Source: Ascaris suum
Lineage: Eukaryota; Nematoda; Chromadorea; Rhabditida; Ascarididae
NCBI GenBank assembly: GCA_013433145.1
Contig: CM024169.1
Span: forward strand, 10,486,817 to 10,550,816
DNA length: 64,000 nt
Direction: 5' to 3'
Shown here piece after piece: positions 52,255 through 64,000 of the stretch. Below the pieces are notes generated by a model, which made no database searches, was not told where the DNA came from, and worked only from the letters and a program-made list of their open reading frames with translations. The first letter of the stretch is position 1. Each line of letters starts with the position of its first letter. Position numbers and translations under genes: made by a program.

Positions 52255-53206
52255 GAAGACTTTTTTTGTGCAAAATCTGGTGTGGAAGACTTTTTACGAC
52301 TGCAAAAAAAAGTCAGCACTCCGGAACCAGAAGGGATTGCGGAACCGGAATTATACCTGCTGTGTAATTTTTCGATTCATGCTTTCATTCTTTTGATTTC
52401 TTACTCCATTATAGGAAGTACTAGTCCCTTTCACATGGCCCTTTCTTCCCTTTTAGCTTCAGATTCAGAAACATTGCATATAACATAAATGCGTCTGGCT
52501 TGATACATTTGCATGTGCCCTTAATACTGAATGCACATCCCATTAGCATATAAATAAACGGCTGCTGTTAAATGTTTCGAAAATTAAAAACCTCTCACTT
52601 AATAACTTTTTTCTAGTCATTGTATTTTCGACTATACTTGGAGCTAAGAATGCGATAACGATTGTTGTTAGGATTACTGCTGGTATTGGTAAAAATTGAA
52701 CCGTTTCTACCAGCTTTAATAGCATTTGATATTAGACAGTCAGTTGCGGGATGTAGATATTTAATTATGTCGCTATAGCCATGTGCTATCGTTTAGCACA
52801 TTGCGAGTATTATAAAATATTTATTTAATCAAGTCGCAATGAGCGCTTTTTAAGTCAGTTGTTTTTAACGCTCAGTGCTTGCTCGTAATTTTAATTATAC
52901 CTCTTCCTCTTAGACGATCTTTGATGTTTTCTCGCAGTAATTTAGTTGAATGTAGATGGACTTTAGTCGGATTTCTTTTAAGTTATTATTGTCTAGTTCG
53001 CATATTTGATATAATTTTATGTGCTTCTTAGAATTTTTCTTAGCGGAAATATTTTCTTTGAAAAGTGAAGGTTATTTTACAATTTTTTAAGCGATTTGTT
53101 GCAACTCGTATGATAACACAGAATGAAAAATTTTGCACTTCGAAATATGCGTAAGGAATGCGATAACAAATTTGCTCATCCATTTAGTGATCTAATCCCG
53201 TTCTAA

Positions 53207-53577
53207 TCTCCAACCCCCCTCCCCATCCTCCCCTTCCCTTATCCCCACTCCCCCCCTCCCCTCCCCTCCCCTTTTCCCAGCACACATTGCTCCTTGATTC
53301 AGTTGAATCTTGCCACCTAACACTAGCTGACCAGTATGTGGGATGCCTTTTGCGTGTCGATTGACTTTCGCGTCCATCCAATAATGTCAAAGCGCGAACA
53401 TTTGTAGCGCTTTAGCTGTGCTAGATGCTGGTTCATTTTTAGGCGACTGTAGTGCGCCTGTTTACGGCCCCCTTCCCCCTCCCCCTTTCCCCTCCCCCTT
53501 CCCCTTCCTCCCTCTCCCCTTCCCCTTCCCCTCTCCCTTCCCCCTCCCTCCTCCCCCAATTCCCCTCTCCCGTCCTA
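53207..53577 (-). repeat. paired C/T-rich tracts
   Basis: Two pyrimidine-rich blocks, about 53207-53278 and 53469-53577, are composed of CCCCTCCC and CTTCCCC units (purine-rich on the minus strand). Arg/Gly or Pro open frames across them are compositional. Confidence 0.85.
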
Positions 53578-54499
53578 TTTTAGAATATTTTCTAAATGGA
53601 CATCGTTGCTCGTTCAATGGACAAAATTAATAATTCCATCACAGAATGGAATTCGATGGAATTCCCACTCCGAAATCAATAAAATGTTGCATTAAAATTT
53701 TTCGAACGTGGCGCTAATCTTATCTGAGAAGAAACTTAACGATGAGCAAAATTGTACATTCTCCTGCAAAAACGCTACAGTCGGCTGTGTTCGGGAATTT
53801 GCTCTCAGTTATTTTAGTCGATATTGAGAACTTTAGTTGATTTGTTTATTGCAATTGCGACCGCAATTTTTGCATTTCTGCACCACTTATATGCGAGTCA
53901 AATTTGCATATTGGATCATCGTGCTTATGTATTTATGTATGAGTACCTGTCCCTTTGTTCGATCGTCCAGCTTAACGTTACGATAAAGCTTTTTTGCATT
54001 CGATTAATTTCTACGAAATTTGCATGGGAGACACCTGTATACCTCACCTTAGATGTTAAGCAGGTACATCGTACGCCGCAAAAGTTCAGGTGTTGATGAG
54101 GAGGGGGAAAGAAGGATAAGGCTTCCAAACTGCTCAAGTTGTCGCCAAAGGAAGTGATGAATTTATTCGAAGAAATTGAAATTTTTTGATTTCTGCAGAT
54201 TCAATGCACTGAATTGTGGGTGTTTTTTATCTTATTATTGAAATGATCTGCAAGGGCACGTTGCACTTTGTCTTCTTGGATATTTGCGGATATATTTTGT
54301 CGCACTTATCGAACAATTTCTCATTTGGCTTTGTGCAACATCCCTTTTCATCAGCATCTCAACTTTTGTCTTAGCCGTTCTCATCTCCCTTTAAAATCGT
54401 CTTACCTCAAATTTTAATGAAATTATTTTCAAACTATTATTCGTTCATTTCTTTAATAAGCTTCATCTCACTCCTTGCGGGCATAATAACCAAGAGATC

Positions 54500-54615
54500 T
54501 GCCGTCATTGGAATATCTCTCGTCGTGACAGTTGGTATATCTGTGGCCGTTAGAGTATCTGTCACGATAAATAAGTTGTCGATCACAGTTAGGGCATCCG
54601 TCGGAACAAATCGTC
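54500..54615. repeat. degenerate ~24-bp minisatellite
   Basis: Loose units such as GGAATATCTCTCGTCGTGACAG, GGTATATCTGTGGCCGTTAG and GAGTATCTGTCACGATAA recur. Both strands are open across them, which the repeat explains. Confidence 0.4.
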
Positions 54616-54948
54616 TCATGTCTAGGTGTTTGTCACCTTTTTACAGGTAAACTACAAGACAATGAATTGGAAGTTATGAAACGAGTATTATTGATGAGCT
54701 TCACGGACTCAAATACGTCAATTATCATCCTCGTTGGGACGGTCGTTTTAATGGTTTTCTAAAAGCCAAAAATTCATCAATTTAAACTACAACCAAACCC
54801 GTCGGTATAGGTCATATATTTTTATTCCCCTTATTCTCTTATTCTCTCTCTACTATATATTCTTTCGAGGTAACATTACCAACAATGATCTATACTCTCT
54901 TCATTGGTTGTTTATTTTCTATCGCTTAATCTTTCTAGTTGATGTGAG

Positions 54949-55178
54949 TGTTTGGCGAATGAGAATATTCGTGAAATCCGATTGATCCAATTTGCTGAAT
55001 TTTTTCTTTCATCGTTTCAACTGATAGAAGGTTTCGCACACTGCATGAAAGTGATCGAAATTTTTGCATCACATCGGACTGCTGCCGTAATTTTCAGCAA
55101 CTTCGACATAAATATGAACCGAGACGCTTCTTTGCCGTATTTTTTTCATATTCTGCAAGCAATTGGTCGGCTATTGAC
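54949..55178 (+). other. possible internal exon, unidentified gene
   Basis: A 75-codon open block with coding-like usage contains REIRLIQFAEFFLSSFQLIE and FAHCMKVIEIF and ends at ACG/GTAATT. Its acceptor is uncertain because an in-frame TGA lies about 9 bases upstream, leaving only a GATGTGAG site. The pattern FLSS..LIEGF...CMKVIEI loosely recalls the lever region of MutS-homologue 6, but no MutS ATPase exons are seen nearby, so I make no family call. Confidence 0.3.
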
Positions 55179-56890
55179 GGTAATTTTCGTGGTATATTTC
55201 TTGTTCCACATTTTTTAAACGTATACACATTATTACGATACTTGTTATTTACTTTTTGGATTTTTTATACAGTTAAGCGATCCAATCTGTAGAAAATATG
55301 CAAAAAGCACATATTGTGCCATAGAATCTACTCTCCATTACATTCTCGCATTCATTTTAAATATTTCAACTATTCAAAGATTAATGTAATCGTTCATATT
55401 AGTCGAATTTTATCGATGTGCAAAGTAACGAAATAAGGGATCGACACAGGAAATATCATTGCATTTACCGAATGCACACGAATGTAAAATTGTTTCGAAA
55501 AGAATATATTCGCAGTCGTTTTATGCGAATAGAATATGAAAGCATAAATAATGCATTTATAGCATTTATGCAATAATTAAAAAATGATGAACGCTCTCAT
55601 CGCAAAAACGTGGCGATGATCTTTTCTAATTGTAAGCACAAAGACAACGATTGCAAATTCGATTCTGTCGTTAATGAAGTCAGTGGAAATTTTCACTCAG
55701 AAATTTCCATCAATAGCTTTATATTACTATAAATTCATATAATAATAGTAACTAAAAAAGAATTACTAAGTGAAAAGAGGAATAAATTTGCAAAAATTTT
55801 GAAGAAATTATTAAAACAAATAAAAATTATCGATCCATTTAATCGATGAGGCGATCAATGATCATTGTAGGTAATTTGATGATCGAAGATGGTCACGTAC
55901 AACTAGTTTTACTTTCAGTGATGAAATTTTTAAAACAAATAAAAATTTTCCTCCTCCTCTCTCATCCCTTCCTTCTACTCTTCCCTTGCAATTCATCCTA
56001 TCTCTTCTTTCCTTTGTCTTCCCAGATTCTGAGTTAATTTATTCCCCGAGCTATGCTACATTCTGATTTCCTGCTAAACTTATTTCACTCGATTTTCACG
56101 TCAATTTTTAATGAAGAAAAATAGAAGTGGAAATAAAATCACAGCGTATTCACATGACATAGAAATAAACAAATGGAAAGGATTCCATATATGGAAGGAA
56201 ATCGACTGTGATTTAGCCACGCTGATAATGAAAAATTTTCGAGACGTCTATGAAACTGCAATCACTTATTAATAGCGCATTTCAAAAGACGACAATGAGG
56301 TTTACGGTAGTCCTCCATAAACGAAAATCATTGTTTTCCTACTAGAAGTCAACATTGTTAACGCATATAAGATTCGTCTTATTTGTCTCGAAACACCTGT
56401 TGAGATTTTGCTGCAACAGGTGTATTGCAGGTGCATGCATACCTTGAAAGTTGTCTTCTTTCGGATGCAAGCATCAAATATCATTCACCCGTCTGCAGTT
56501 GACATTTATTTTCTGATGTCATTTTTAGCGTGAAATTAATAAACAGTTTCTATTTGAAAGAGCACATTTATGAATTACACATGTTGTTGTAATTGTCTAC
56601 TGGCTATCTTGCACCTTTGTAAACTTATTTAAATAGTAGCCAGGTACTGTGAAATACTCAAGGAATTTTAGGTTAGATAAATAGAAATAAAAATTATGCG
56701 TCTATGAGAGCTGCCATCAGCGGTAATGCTAGAGGAATCCACTTCGTTTACCTACACGGGGTACAACTTTGTAGGTAAGAGCGTTGAGTGGGAGGTTTTG
56801 ATTTGTTAGCGCGCATTCATGAGTGGTTGCCTACTTGAAAAGCTCAACACTTGAGTCCATCATTGCAGTATGAATGGGTCTAGTCTCTTC
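55179..56890. other. AT-rich spacer
   Basis: Nothing supported apart from dispersed-element copy C (55295). Open frames at 55846 and 56302 (minus) are AT-driven. Confidence 0.4.
55295..55330 (+). repeat. dispersed element, copy C
   Basis: Contains ATATGCAAAAAGCACATATTGTGCC, closest to copy A at 18661. The tail after the core is not conserved in this copy. Confidence 0.55.
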
Positions 56891-56892
56891 CA

Positions 56893-57019
56893 GATTACCT
56901 AACATGACAATGCTATTTGTATCTTCAGTGGACTACAGAGGGGATCAGTCACCTGGTAACTTGAATCTAGCTGGCAGCTATTTCTTCCTTGGTGTCTGGA
57001 GCATCGCCAACTTGAAATA
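56893..57019 (+). other. possible coding exon, unidentified gene
   Basis: A strong acceptor (GTCTCTTCCAG) is followed in phase 2 by LPNMTMLFVSSVDYRGDQSP. It ends either at a good donor (CACCTG/GTAACT, about 56958) or at TAG 57017-57019 after a further 20 residues. Codon use is convincing for its size. No partner exon could be linked with confidence; the block at 54949 is on the same strand. Confidence 0.3.
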
Positions 57020-60000
57020 GACACCAGTTGTCTTGTTATATGCCTCGCAGTTAGTTTTCGAGGGGGAATTTGATAGAACGGCGGAATTTTTTTTCTTTGT
57101 ATTAAACGATTGCAGTTTGAGAGCACGTGACAACTTCATCTGCATGATTAAAGTGCTGCTTGGTTCTGCTTGCGCAGTTTCTTCAACTCTAATATTTTAT
57201 GATATCAGGTCAAATAAAAAAAAATTTATTTAAATTTCAAAAATTTCAATCTATCCTTAAGTCTTCCAAGATTTGCCTTCATTTTTTGCAATGATTTTAA
57301 CTCTTGCCCGTTATTTCTGACAACTTCAAAGAAATTATAAGCTGTAAAGCAATTGCTAACGAAGAAAAGTTTGTTTACCGATACGAGAAGCTTAATCAAG
57401 TGATAATGCCACTAATATCAGCGATCAGAAATGGTATCACTAATTTGTATTTGATAAGCTTTTTTCTTTTGCTTAAAATAATCGGAAATTTACATTCTCG
57501 TTTAGGGAAATCATAAACCGTTCCATATTGTATCATATACGACTTTACACAATACTGAAGAAAATATCGATCATATTTGCACCTGAATGCAATAAAAAAA
57601 AAGCACTAAAAATAGTGTCTTATTTGAAAAGTACATCAGAAAGAAATTCTTTTTAAATCAATCGAATTTGTAATGCAATCTTATGTTTAGAATACATAGA
57701 TTCTCTTGTTTTGTTATAGGTGAACTTTTCACTTTCATATCTACTCTTCAATTAACAATATAGTGCACTGTTGCTTGGTTTTTCAAAGAAGTACTTCCGG
57801 ACGTAGTTCGAGAACTTTTTCAAATTTGGAATTTATAACGATCTAGGCTCGAAGTTTTGCTAACATTATCACTGCCATAATTTTAAGGAATCAAAGTGGA
57901 TTTAGATCAGAAGTGATAACCGTCGTTAGTTATTTGCGAATTTGGTAGTTGAGGAAGCAGGTGGTTGACGCTTAATGAACGCTATATATATTAGTAGTCT
58001 ACTCTTTACTCGCATATGCTTCAACAGAACAAATATTTATTTATCACGAACGCATTAATATATACATGATCTTCGTATTACCATAATAGGTGTTGTTGGC
58101 ATGTGCATCGCACTTGATACTAAAAAATCGTGGTTAATCGTGGTACCTGATATGTGAATTTCAATATGATCACCCAATTGCACAAATTTTCGGCCAAAAT
58201 ATTTGTTTATCAAGATGCAGAATAAGAAATTTGCATATACAAGCTTTAGTCAATTCAAATTCCATAACTCATAGAAGAGGTAATAAATCGGAGCGATAAT
58301 TGCCTTGCTCTACGTTTTCGATGTTGAAAATAGAGAAGACCGATAGATGTCGATAAAGCGCAAAGATATAATGGTCTATCGATATGGCAGCATTTTGTTG
58401 TGTTTTTTTTGATGCGTAATTTGATCCGAAAAGTTAGTTATTGTAAAAGTTTTTCATCTTTTATAAAATACAGTCACTTTCTGCAAAATATGGAATATGC
58501 GCTTTTGAGTTTTTTGAGAGACGCAATATGCGCTTTTGAATTGCGCCCACCGAACCTATCATTTTCACAAATCATCAAAAAAGAAAGTATATTTATGCTT
58601 AAGTCTTTTAGTCAGTTTCGCCTCTCCTATGTTCTACAAAAGATTTATTTTGCTTGATCCAATAGCTGTTGTATTCCTACTATTTTTTCGATATGTTCAA
58701 ATTTCTACGGCTTCTTCTGAGATTAGTGCATCCATATGAAGTGTCGTGGAGGAAACCAATCTTTTTTGCACATTAAGCTCAACAAATTTCCTAACGTTAG
58801 CTTCATTGGTTCCTCAGTTAAAACTACCAGCCGGACAGGCAGACACATTCATGCGCACGGACACGCACAGACATAACGTTGTCACAGTGTGTTTTGGCAT
58901 ATCAAATTTGCGAATGTGCCTAATCTTTGTTCTAGCAGTTAATTTTCTGGGAGTATTCCCATTCTTCCGTCTGTTTTCTGTTGAAGCCTTAATGCACTGT
59001 GTTCATGCCATTTGGTCTATCTGCAGTCACTTCTTAACCGAGTCCAAGACTTCTTTATCGGTTGATGTGCTCGGCGAGCAATTTTCGACCGAGTTCATAT
59101 GCTTAAAGAACCTCAGTTTACATATTACGCACCACAGTGCACTTTTAAATTGACTGAAGATGCATAAAGATGCATTGTTACCACAAGGGTCGTAAAAATC
59201 ACTCGCGCATGCCAGTAAGCAAATCTGTATGTTTTATCATCACTTCCACCTCTTCTGTTGTTTTGATAGTGCCCTATGCCGGAACTTTTTAACCATCTGG
59301 GTTAAAAGAAAGGATAGGAGTCAACTGTCGTGAGAAAATTGATTCAGTGGTGGGCGTTGATATTTGCCATTTCAAATGAGAGGGAGGTTTAGGATGAGAT
59401 GGGGAAGAAGAGGGGAGGAGGGATTTAAAAGAATGTGACTGTACCAGTCGTTGAAAGTGAAGCGACGATCAAATTGGCACTCTCTTGCCATCTTCGCTGA
59501 ATATGTCGTAGGCGCTTCATCGTCGCAGCAATCAATGAAGCGACCTCCTCACTTGAATATTCAGGTAAAGGTCAGGACAAATTGAAAAAGTTATTCCTTT
59601 GAACGCAGATATCTTTAAAATTTTTGAAGGTTGGTTCGTATTTAAATGCGACATTACACAAATGCGAAGGTCGCGGAGGGGAAGGATTTATTTGGTTGAA
59701 GTATCCTCAACTATGGGAGGCGCTCTCCATTTGAGAATGAAAAGAAGCCGAAGAGGCTTTGTGCGGAGGCGAAAAACTGGGATTGGATTGTGCCTGATTA
59801 TCCATGTTATTTTTAACACCAGCATAGAACATGGAATCGAAATCAACCTTTCTTTTAAGCATTCATCCGTTGCGAAAAAAAGATAACTGCTGCTATAAAT
59901 GATGTGAAACGAACTCACATAACTCTGACAAATGAATGCATTATTGTAACAGATTTCATTGCTAAATTTAACTCTTCTTAGAAGCGTCAAAGACTCGATT

Positions 60001-60957
60001 TATAGAAATGTGTTTGTGTACCCATTCACGAAAATAAAATTTCAGCATTCACGAAAATGACGGCCGTGAAATTTGATGGGATAATCTGATTCGTCTTTAT
60101 TGGTCTTCTTTACTATAGATGTTTGCCTGGCTTAAAACGAAAAGCTGTGTTAATCATGCTTTGCTTTGTAATCGTTCGAATGTGGCTCAAGGGCATTTTT
60201 GCTGGCTGAAAAGTTCTAAAATGGTCAACTGCATAGGAAGCTCAAATTTAACGTTCCCATCTTTTTTGTAGGTGCTAATGCGGCTAGTCGATAGGTTGTT
60301 ATTAAGATGCGGAAAGCGCTTATCGTGCCAGTCATTGGGGCGCCTCTTCTCACTCGTTGTTTATTGAAATAAGTCGTTTCTAAATAATCCCCGGAAGGCA
60401 TTCATCGTCGCATTTTACCATTTGAAGCCCTTATCTTTGTGAACACCTTTTTTTTCATAAATGGATTTGCATTTGGGATTTTTCATCTTCTCTTTCACTA
60501 TTGGCGAAGGAGCGAAGCGATCGAATTGTTTTTATTCCCACGAAATATCGCTTTCATTTCAATATTTAACATCACGTTATACCGTAACAGTTGCTGGTTA
60601 TCCGAAATTCGATTTCAAATCTTTTGAAAATATGATTTCTTTTTCTTTATTTCAGTTGGAGATATCACTGAATTGAATGAATCGAATCGTATTCTTGTAC
60701 TACAAAATGATTTACTTCCTGCTTTACTGGATGCAATCGCAAAACTTTCAATGCATAATAAAACCACTTTTTTGCAATTTTATAGACGATATTAGTTGAA
60801 TATCGAACGAAAAAACCTTTTTGAGGCGACAATAATTGAGTATACGATCGTTGACAAGGGGCGGATCGTGTAGTCGATGTGCAGCCCCTCCTATAAACGA
60901 GCGAACGCCTTAGGGCAGGCACTGCTGAGGTGTTGAGCATCGAAGTGGGTTGTCGGT
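57020..60957. other. spacer with unplaced open frames
   Basis: No firm gene. A 40-codon block at about 57310-57430 (SDNFKEIISCKAIANEEKF) ends at a donor-like G/GTATCA but lacks an acceptor. A 135-codon frame at 58746-59153 follows a GACAGGCAGACACA low-complexity start and has no recognised feature. At 59700-59800 both strands are open in several frames; one plus frame reads ENEKKPKRLCAEAKNWDWIV. G-rich tract at about 59380-59430. Confidence 0.3.
60305..60372 (+). repeat. dispersed element, copy D
   Basis: Contains AGATGCGGAAAGCGCTTATCGTGCC followed by AGTCATTGG and a tail GTTGTTTATTGA. The tail aligns with that of copy B at 23656. Confidence 0.6.
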
Positions 60958-61312
60958 ATGCGAAGCAATCTGCTCGTTAGCTTCTGCGCCCTTGTCGCAC
61001 CTTTGTTCCTCGAGGGTATACATGCAATACCGTTAGCTCATATGGGGTAAGTTGTGACTCTGTGATAATCGTCTTACAGATAAAGTCTTGATCACGATCA
61101 CATATCTGACTTGACAATAATTAATACACTGAAATTAAACTGTCAAAAAATGATAGCAATCACTGTAAATAAGTATTTAGGATTATGACGTCAGCTCGAC
61201 TCATTCGGCTAAGTTCATTTCCGATGTCACTTCATCACTGGAGACGGAAAAGCCTTATTTGGAATTCCAGTTCTGCAGTGAAAACGTTCTCTTTACGAAA
61301 TCTCCCCTTTGA
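60958..61312 (+). CDS. small secreted protein, or 5' end of a larger secreted/membrane protein
   Basis: Exon 1 (60958-61046) starts MRSNLLVSFCALVAPLFLEG and continues IHAIPLAHM. This is a clear signal peptide: a basic start, a hydrophobic core, and an Ala-x-Ala-like site near H22-A23. It ends in phase 2 at GG/GTAAGT. Exon 2 starts at 61195 after GACGTCAG, in matching phase, and reads STHSAKFISDVTSSLETEK and then PYLEFQFCSENVLF, reaching TGA at 61310-61312 (68 aa). It may instead splice out after FQFC (TGC A/GTGAAA), which is in phase with a frame at 62287 (LRDSFSSFIGRR). The single Cys argues that more exons follow, possibly beyond the window. No family is recognised. Confidence 0.5.
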
Positions 61313-61319
61313 AATTGTT

Positions 61320-64000
61320 GCCCCCACCCTTTTCCCCCGTTTAATACCTCCAACATCTCGACTCGATTCTTTAAAATATATATCTTTTTTCGATATTTTT
61401 GAAAACACGTTTACTGCTTTGGTTGTTTTTTTTTTGTCTCCGACTTTCCGCTTATTCGATTACCGCATTTGATGTTTCTTTGATCTTAGTGCTCATTTCT
61501 CAAAACTTCTAGGTACACCCTTAACTAGTTAAACAAATAATTTTGTTTGCATTATTCTGTATGAAGTTCTTGAATCTAGAGTGAAAAATGAAAAATTAAG
61601 AAAAAAACATTTGATGAATAACTATTTACTAAACTCTGATTTGCCCGAAATATTGCCGAAAATCATTTAGTAAAAATATACTATCCACTTAAAAAGACAA
61701 CTGCTAGAAGGTAGAAGATTTTTAAATAAAGTTGTAATCGAAATTGCAGTTAAGAGTCTGCAAGCATCAATGATAATTAGGCGTCACATTTTGTACTGAA
61801 GAGCGCCATTCAAATGAATTGTATAGTATGTGAAATGTTTACAATGTTACAAACGTTTCCAATTTTTACACAGAAACTTTGGTCGCCGCAATGATAGTGA
61901 TTATACTTAGTGGCTCAGTGAAAATTTCCCAAAGCGTGGATATGAAAAAAATTCGCAGCAATCTTTGAATTGCGGTGGTTACGATCTGCCTTATTTTTAA
62001 TTAGCAATTTTATACCAAAGTTTTTCACTACGTCATTCGTTATCCACGATCCATCGATCAAATCAACTGACGGGTGGAAAATGCAGCGTTTTATATCACT
62101 ATATTGTTCATATTGTTTTATATCACTGTATCTAACCTGTCGAAAGTTGCCTCACTCAATGATGAAAACAGAGCTGAACTAACTATTCGGTAAATGATAG
62201 AAGCCGAGGATGGTAAACATTAGCTCGACTCAGTGCTGGGAACGCTGAAATTTTAGTCCTTTTTTGAAATTCACTGAAATTTTTATTAGTGTTGCGTGAT
62301 TCCTTCTCCTCATTTATCGGCCGTAGAAATTATTTGGGACGAAAAGCTCAGAGGGCACATACTAAGTTCCAGCTTGACTACGCTTCTTTGATTCCATTAT
62401 CAAAATGCTCATCCACAAACGATTACGATCCTCTCTATTCATCTTTCAATCAATATCGCAATGCATTTTTCATCAAAAATGTCCACCTGTTCCATATTAA
62501 TTGTGATATATTTTATCCCATATAGGCCAACACTTCAACTGTAACCATATCAATCAAATGCAAAACAGAATCAGGTGAGAAAACCCAGGACTTTATTTTG
62601 CATTTTTAATTAGTGCACTTAAACTTTTGTTTCATTTTCGATTCACAGAGAGTTTTCGATTCATAAGGTAAATATTGCTGTTTCATTCCTATTCGTTTCA
62701 TAAAAATGTAAATCACAATAAAATATTGTTTTTTATGTATCATTGACAATAAATTAAGCGCTGAGCTGGTTGTAATAAAAATATTAGAAGATTGATCAAT
62801 ATGGCCGCGCTAAATCGACGAATCTTTTAACATTTACTTTTAATTACTTACTTACTTAATTAATAATTAACTAATTACTCGATTAATCTTATTCATCTGT
62901 CTTATTTTAACGCCCTAATGAGAAAACATTTTTCAGATTATGACTGTCTTTTCTATTAAGCTTACTTACCGTATCGTATTCTAGCACAATCGAAATTCAA
63001 CTAACCGTTCTTAGCATTAGGTATTAAAGGGAATTTTCTTAACACTCAATTATCGATCCGTATTGGAATCTTCCTCTAAAAAGGATGCTTATTTTTAAGC
63101 ATACATTCTCTTTCCTCTTTTCACGCATCGATACGTTGGAATTTAATTTCTACGTTCTTCTACTAGCTGAGATATAAATCTTTGGTAAATTTTCTACTCA
63201 TATTTAGATAGGACGAATTATGAGCATATAAATATCGTAAATAATATAAATTAGTTATCCGTGTGTCTGAATATATATCCTTATAGATATTACTTATAAA
63301 ATACATGATTATCAAAATGTGCGACTCAATAGTTGTCCATATGTTAAAAGTGAATGTCCGAATGATTTTTTATCTCAGGCATTGGACTTTATTGTTATAT
63401 TAATTACAAATTCTGAGATCTATAATCGAACTACACTGATCACTTTCTTCACAACAGTTATATATGCAATCACCGAAAAATATAAAACTTTCTTATAATG
63501 TTCCATATTGAAAATCGCTATTTCGATTCTCGGCGATAGCCTCTACACGGCTCAATGAGAAAATATCACTAGAATTAGCGAAAATTCTTTTCCGACGTTT
63601 TTTTTTTTGAATGATAGCATTTTTAATTATTTGATGAAATTTGTGACTTATGTATTTGAACATTGAGATGTCTGTAATATTCATTTTTGAAAAATCATTG
63701 CAATATTCATTCGAAATATTGCTGTGTTATAGAAAGTGAAAGCACTTCAATTGTTTATATTTGTTATAATTTATAAGTTGTTATTTATATTGAATGATTT
63801 CAATTATTATTTTCTCTGAGATAAAAAAATCTAACTTCATTGGGTTGAGCTTCATTGGAAAATAACAAAATCAAGATAAGGATACAGCATAATTAATCGC
63901 ATATAAAAGAACATCAAATGAAGTAGGAATATGATGAGATGAAAACTATTGAAAACACTTTTATTGAATGGATTTTCTATGACAATAAATTGCTTTCTAT
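61320..64000. other. AT-rich end of window
   Basis: Apart from possible downstream exons of the secreted-protein gene (an open frame at 62287-62525 and a strong donor CAG/GTGAGA at about 62575), I see no gene. Homopolymer and AT-rich stretches dominate after 62.7 kb. No tRNA- or snRNA-like structure was recognised. Confidence 0.4.

Noticed and set aside
54949..55178. MutS homologue 6
   Set aside because: There is a local pattern similarity only; no Walker A, signature or other MutS exons were found in the neighbourhood.
58746..59153. 135-codon plus-strand frame as a protein gene
   Set aside because: It begins beside a GACAGGCAGACACA low-complexity stretch, lacks splice context and any recognisable domain, and its Cys/Leu/Phe-rich composition looks like chance.
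59705..59800. TGF-beta family resemblance of WDWIVP
   Set aside because: It lacks the CC and C-x-G-x-C framework and enough length; the similarity is a few residues only.
62286..62400. Neuropeptide-precursor reading (FIGRR, YLGRK amidation-like sites) linked to the signal-peptide exon
   Set aside because: The phase can be matched, but the donor (TGC A/GTGAAA) is weak and the sites are single and unrepeated; evidence is too thin for a call.

Overview
The window is nuclear DNA from a eukaryote, and the gene structures point to a nematode. Coding exons are short (57-215 bases), most introns end in TTTCAG or a close variant, most introns are 0.2-4 kb, and the two best genes give proteins close to the Caenorhabditis family members (recalled from general knowledge; no search was run). 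The base composition is AT-rich. Long (AT)n arrays, 12-21-base poly-G/poly-C tracts and several kinds of degenerate tandem repeat fill introns and spacers. The species cannot be named from sequence alone. A parasitic or other large-intron nematode is my inference.

Layout. 0-4 kb: mostly unassigned, with a few weak candidate exons, a ~25-bp minisatellite and a purine-rich tract. 4.97-7.98 kb, minus strand: a SURF2-like gene in four exons, with an apparent one-base frameshift in exon 3. 8.2-10.7 kb: a GC-richer island with candidate exons on both strands, including a plus-strand first exon (ATG at 9706) with an ideal donor. 11.19-11.82 kb, plus: two exons encoding only the N-terminal GST-C-like domain of the eEF1B family. 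13.0-20.7 kb, plus: a complete 11-exon cytosolic phenylalanyl-tRNA synthetase alpha subunit (507 aa). 20.7-27.6 kb: spacer with hairpins, CRE palindromes, a LINE relic and one small candidate gene. 27.6-49.3 kb, plus: a complete 19-exon classical dynamin (845 aa) with GTPase, middle, PH, GED and proline-rich regions. 51.2-52.3 kb, minus: candidate exons of a gene converging on dynamin. 54.9-57.1 kb: isolated plus-strand candidate exons. 60.96-61.31 kb, plus: a small secreted protein or the 5' end of a larger one. The rest, to 64 kb, is AT-rich and unassigned.

The firm genes are housekeeping: translation (PheRS alpha, and possibly the eEF1B-like mini-gene just upstream on the same strand) and membrane fission (dynamin). 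They do not form an operon; spacing is kilobases and each has its own upstream region. No prokaryotic, CRISPR, rRNA or confident tRNA feature was seen. The most unusual items are the free-standing eEF1B N-domain, the SURF2 frameshift, a dynamin cassette exon that would replace the C-terminal tail, a recursive-splice-like junction at dynamin exon 16, a 4-copy dispersed element, and strong over-representation of TGACGTCA and ATATGCAAAT.
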